NCBI GenBank assembly: GCA_002506595.1
Contig: DAXV01000019.1
Coordinates: 23,932-29,786, forward strand
Direction: 5' to 3'
DNA: 5,855 nucleotides
From: Acidilobaceae archaeon UBA158
Lineage (GTDB): Archaea > Thermoproteota > Thermoprotei_A > Sulfolobales > Acidilobaceae
Shown here: positions 5,167 through 5,855 of the stretch, one piece after another
Layout: every line of letters begins with the position of its first letter
How positions within the stretch are numbered: the first letter of the stretch is position 1
Position numbers and translations under genes: made by a program
Notes under the pieces: model-generated
Told to the model about the DNA's origin: nothing
Seen by the model: the letters and a program-made list of their open reading frames with translations, nothing else
Databases searched by the model: none

Positions 5167-5855
5167 ATGGAGGTATTTGTAGGAACTTCAGGGTGGATGT
5201 ACTCTTGGAATAAAGGAAGATCATTAGATTGGTATATAAAGGAATCAGGCTTTAATACTGTGGAATTAAATGCTTCATTTTATAGATTTCCATATAAAAA
5301 TCAGATTAAATCATGGGCTGAAAAAGGGTCTTCATTAAAATGGGCAATAAAAGTTCATAAATCAGTTTCTCATACTCATAGACTTAATAAAGATGCTGTA
5401 GACGTTTTCAAGAAATTTTTAGATGCTTTTAATCTTATTGATAGAATAACTTCTTTCTATTTGATTCAATTACCACCATCCTTTAATAAAAGCGATGAAA
5501 ATTTGGATAGGTTAATTGATTTTATAAAGCAAGTTAACTTAGGCACAAGATTGGCAATAGAATTTAGGCACAAGACATGGTTTAATAAAGATACGATAGA
5601 GCTTTTTAATAAACTAAGAACAACTTTTGTTAGTGTAAGTGCACCAATAATTGAATACATAGATAAAACCAATGATATATTATATTTAAGGATGCATGGC
5701 AAAACAAAGTGGTATTTTTATGAATATAGCGAAGAAGAGCTAAGAAACATAGCTAAAGTTATACTTGATTTAAATCCAAAAGAAGTTTATGTTTACTTCA
5801 ATAATGATTTATGGATGTTAAGCAATGGGCAATACTTAATGAATTTATTGAAAAA
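5167..5855 (+). CDS. DUF72 (YecE-like) TIM-barrel protein, 3' end cut by the window
   Basis: The frame is open from the ATG at 5167 to the right edge, giving 229 complete codons and no stop. The family is usually about 230-270 residues, so only a few to a few dozen are missing. Hallmarks in order: VGTSGW (5-10), ELNASFYRFP (33-42), FYLIQLPPSF (97-106), LAIEFRHKTWF (129-139), YLRMHG (173-178) and YVYFNND (208-214), which are the strand ends of a TIM barrel. The protein is cytosolic. DUF72 proteins are widespread in bacteria and archaea and resemble metal-dependent TIM-barrel enzymes in structure, but I know of no established reaction. The next in-frame upstream codons offer no start, so the ATG is secure. 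It is transcribed divergently from the DUF2250-like gene across a 165-base spacer. Confidence 0.93.
   Translation, partial: MEVFVGTSGWMYSWNKGRSLDWYIKESGFNTVELNASFYRFPYKNQIKSWAEKGSSLKWAIKVHKSVSHTHRLNKDAVDVFKKFLDAFNLIDRITSFYLIQLPPSFNKSDENLDRLIDFIKQVNLGTRLAIEFRHKTWFNKDTIELFNKLRTTFVSVSAPIIEYIDKTNDILYLRMHGKTKWYFYEYSEEELRNIAKVILDLNPKEVYVYFNNDLWMLSNGQYLMNLLK

Noticed and set aside
5466..5702. Minus-strand open frame opposite the DUF72 gene.
   Set aside because: The plus strand carries conserved DUF72 motifs throughout this stretch; the reverse frame has no promoter or ribosome site and looks like an antisense shadow.
1..5855. Search by eye for tRNA or rRNA genes, CRISPR repeats, transposase genes, terminal inverted repeats of insertion sequences and toxin-antitoxin pairs.
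   Set aside because: None seen: no GC-rich RNA-like blocks, no regularly spaced repeats, and every long frame is explained by the genes listed.

Overview
The window is strongly AT-rich and reads as archaeal chromosome, most likely from a thermophilic or acidophilic member of the Thermoproteota (Sulfolobales or a relative such as Caldisphaera). This is inferred from TTTAAATA-type TATA boxes with purine-rich BRE sequence upstream, AGGTGAT-type Shine-Dalgarno sites, AGA/AGG arginine codons, and the families present: a DUF2250-like tandem winged-helix protein, a DUF72 protein, an archaeal-style APC permease and a PAP2 phosphatase. The exact genus cannot be settled from the sequence.

Layout from left to right: (1) the 3' part of an unrecognised, probably all-helical protein gene on + (2-427), open to the window edge. 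(2) An acyl-CoA dehydrogenase gene on - (424-1623), whose stop codon overlaps the previous one in a shared TTAA. (3) A divergent promoter region (1624-1812). (4) A long APC-superfamily amino acid permease on + (1813-3594) with about 12 core membrane segments plus about four extra. (5) A PAP2-family membrane phosphatase on - (3595-4248), abutting the permease stop with no spacer. (6) An AT-rich spacer with the PAP2 promoter (4249-4359). (7) A tandem winged-helix, DUF2250-like protein on - (4360-5001). (8) A divergent promoter region (5002-5166) with a palindromic candidate operator. (9) A DUF72 TIM-barrel gene on + (5167 to the right edge), missing only its last few codons.

The genes do not form one obvious pathway. 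The only suggestive pairings are the divergent dehydrogenase and permease, which might import and oxidise a carboxylate or branched amino-acid derivative, and the divergent regulator-like gene and DUF72 gene. The most distinctive structural point is compaction. Both convergent gene pairs have no intergenic space, and in each pair the lysine-rich C-terminal codons of one gene read as U-tracts on the other strand, so coding sequence probably doubles as the opposite gene's terminator. No RNA gene, CRISPR array, insertion sequence or defence system is visible, and most of the window looks like ordinary housekeeping or accessory-metabolic archaeal DNA.
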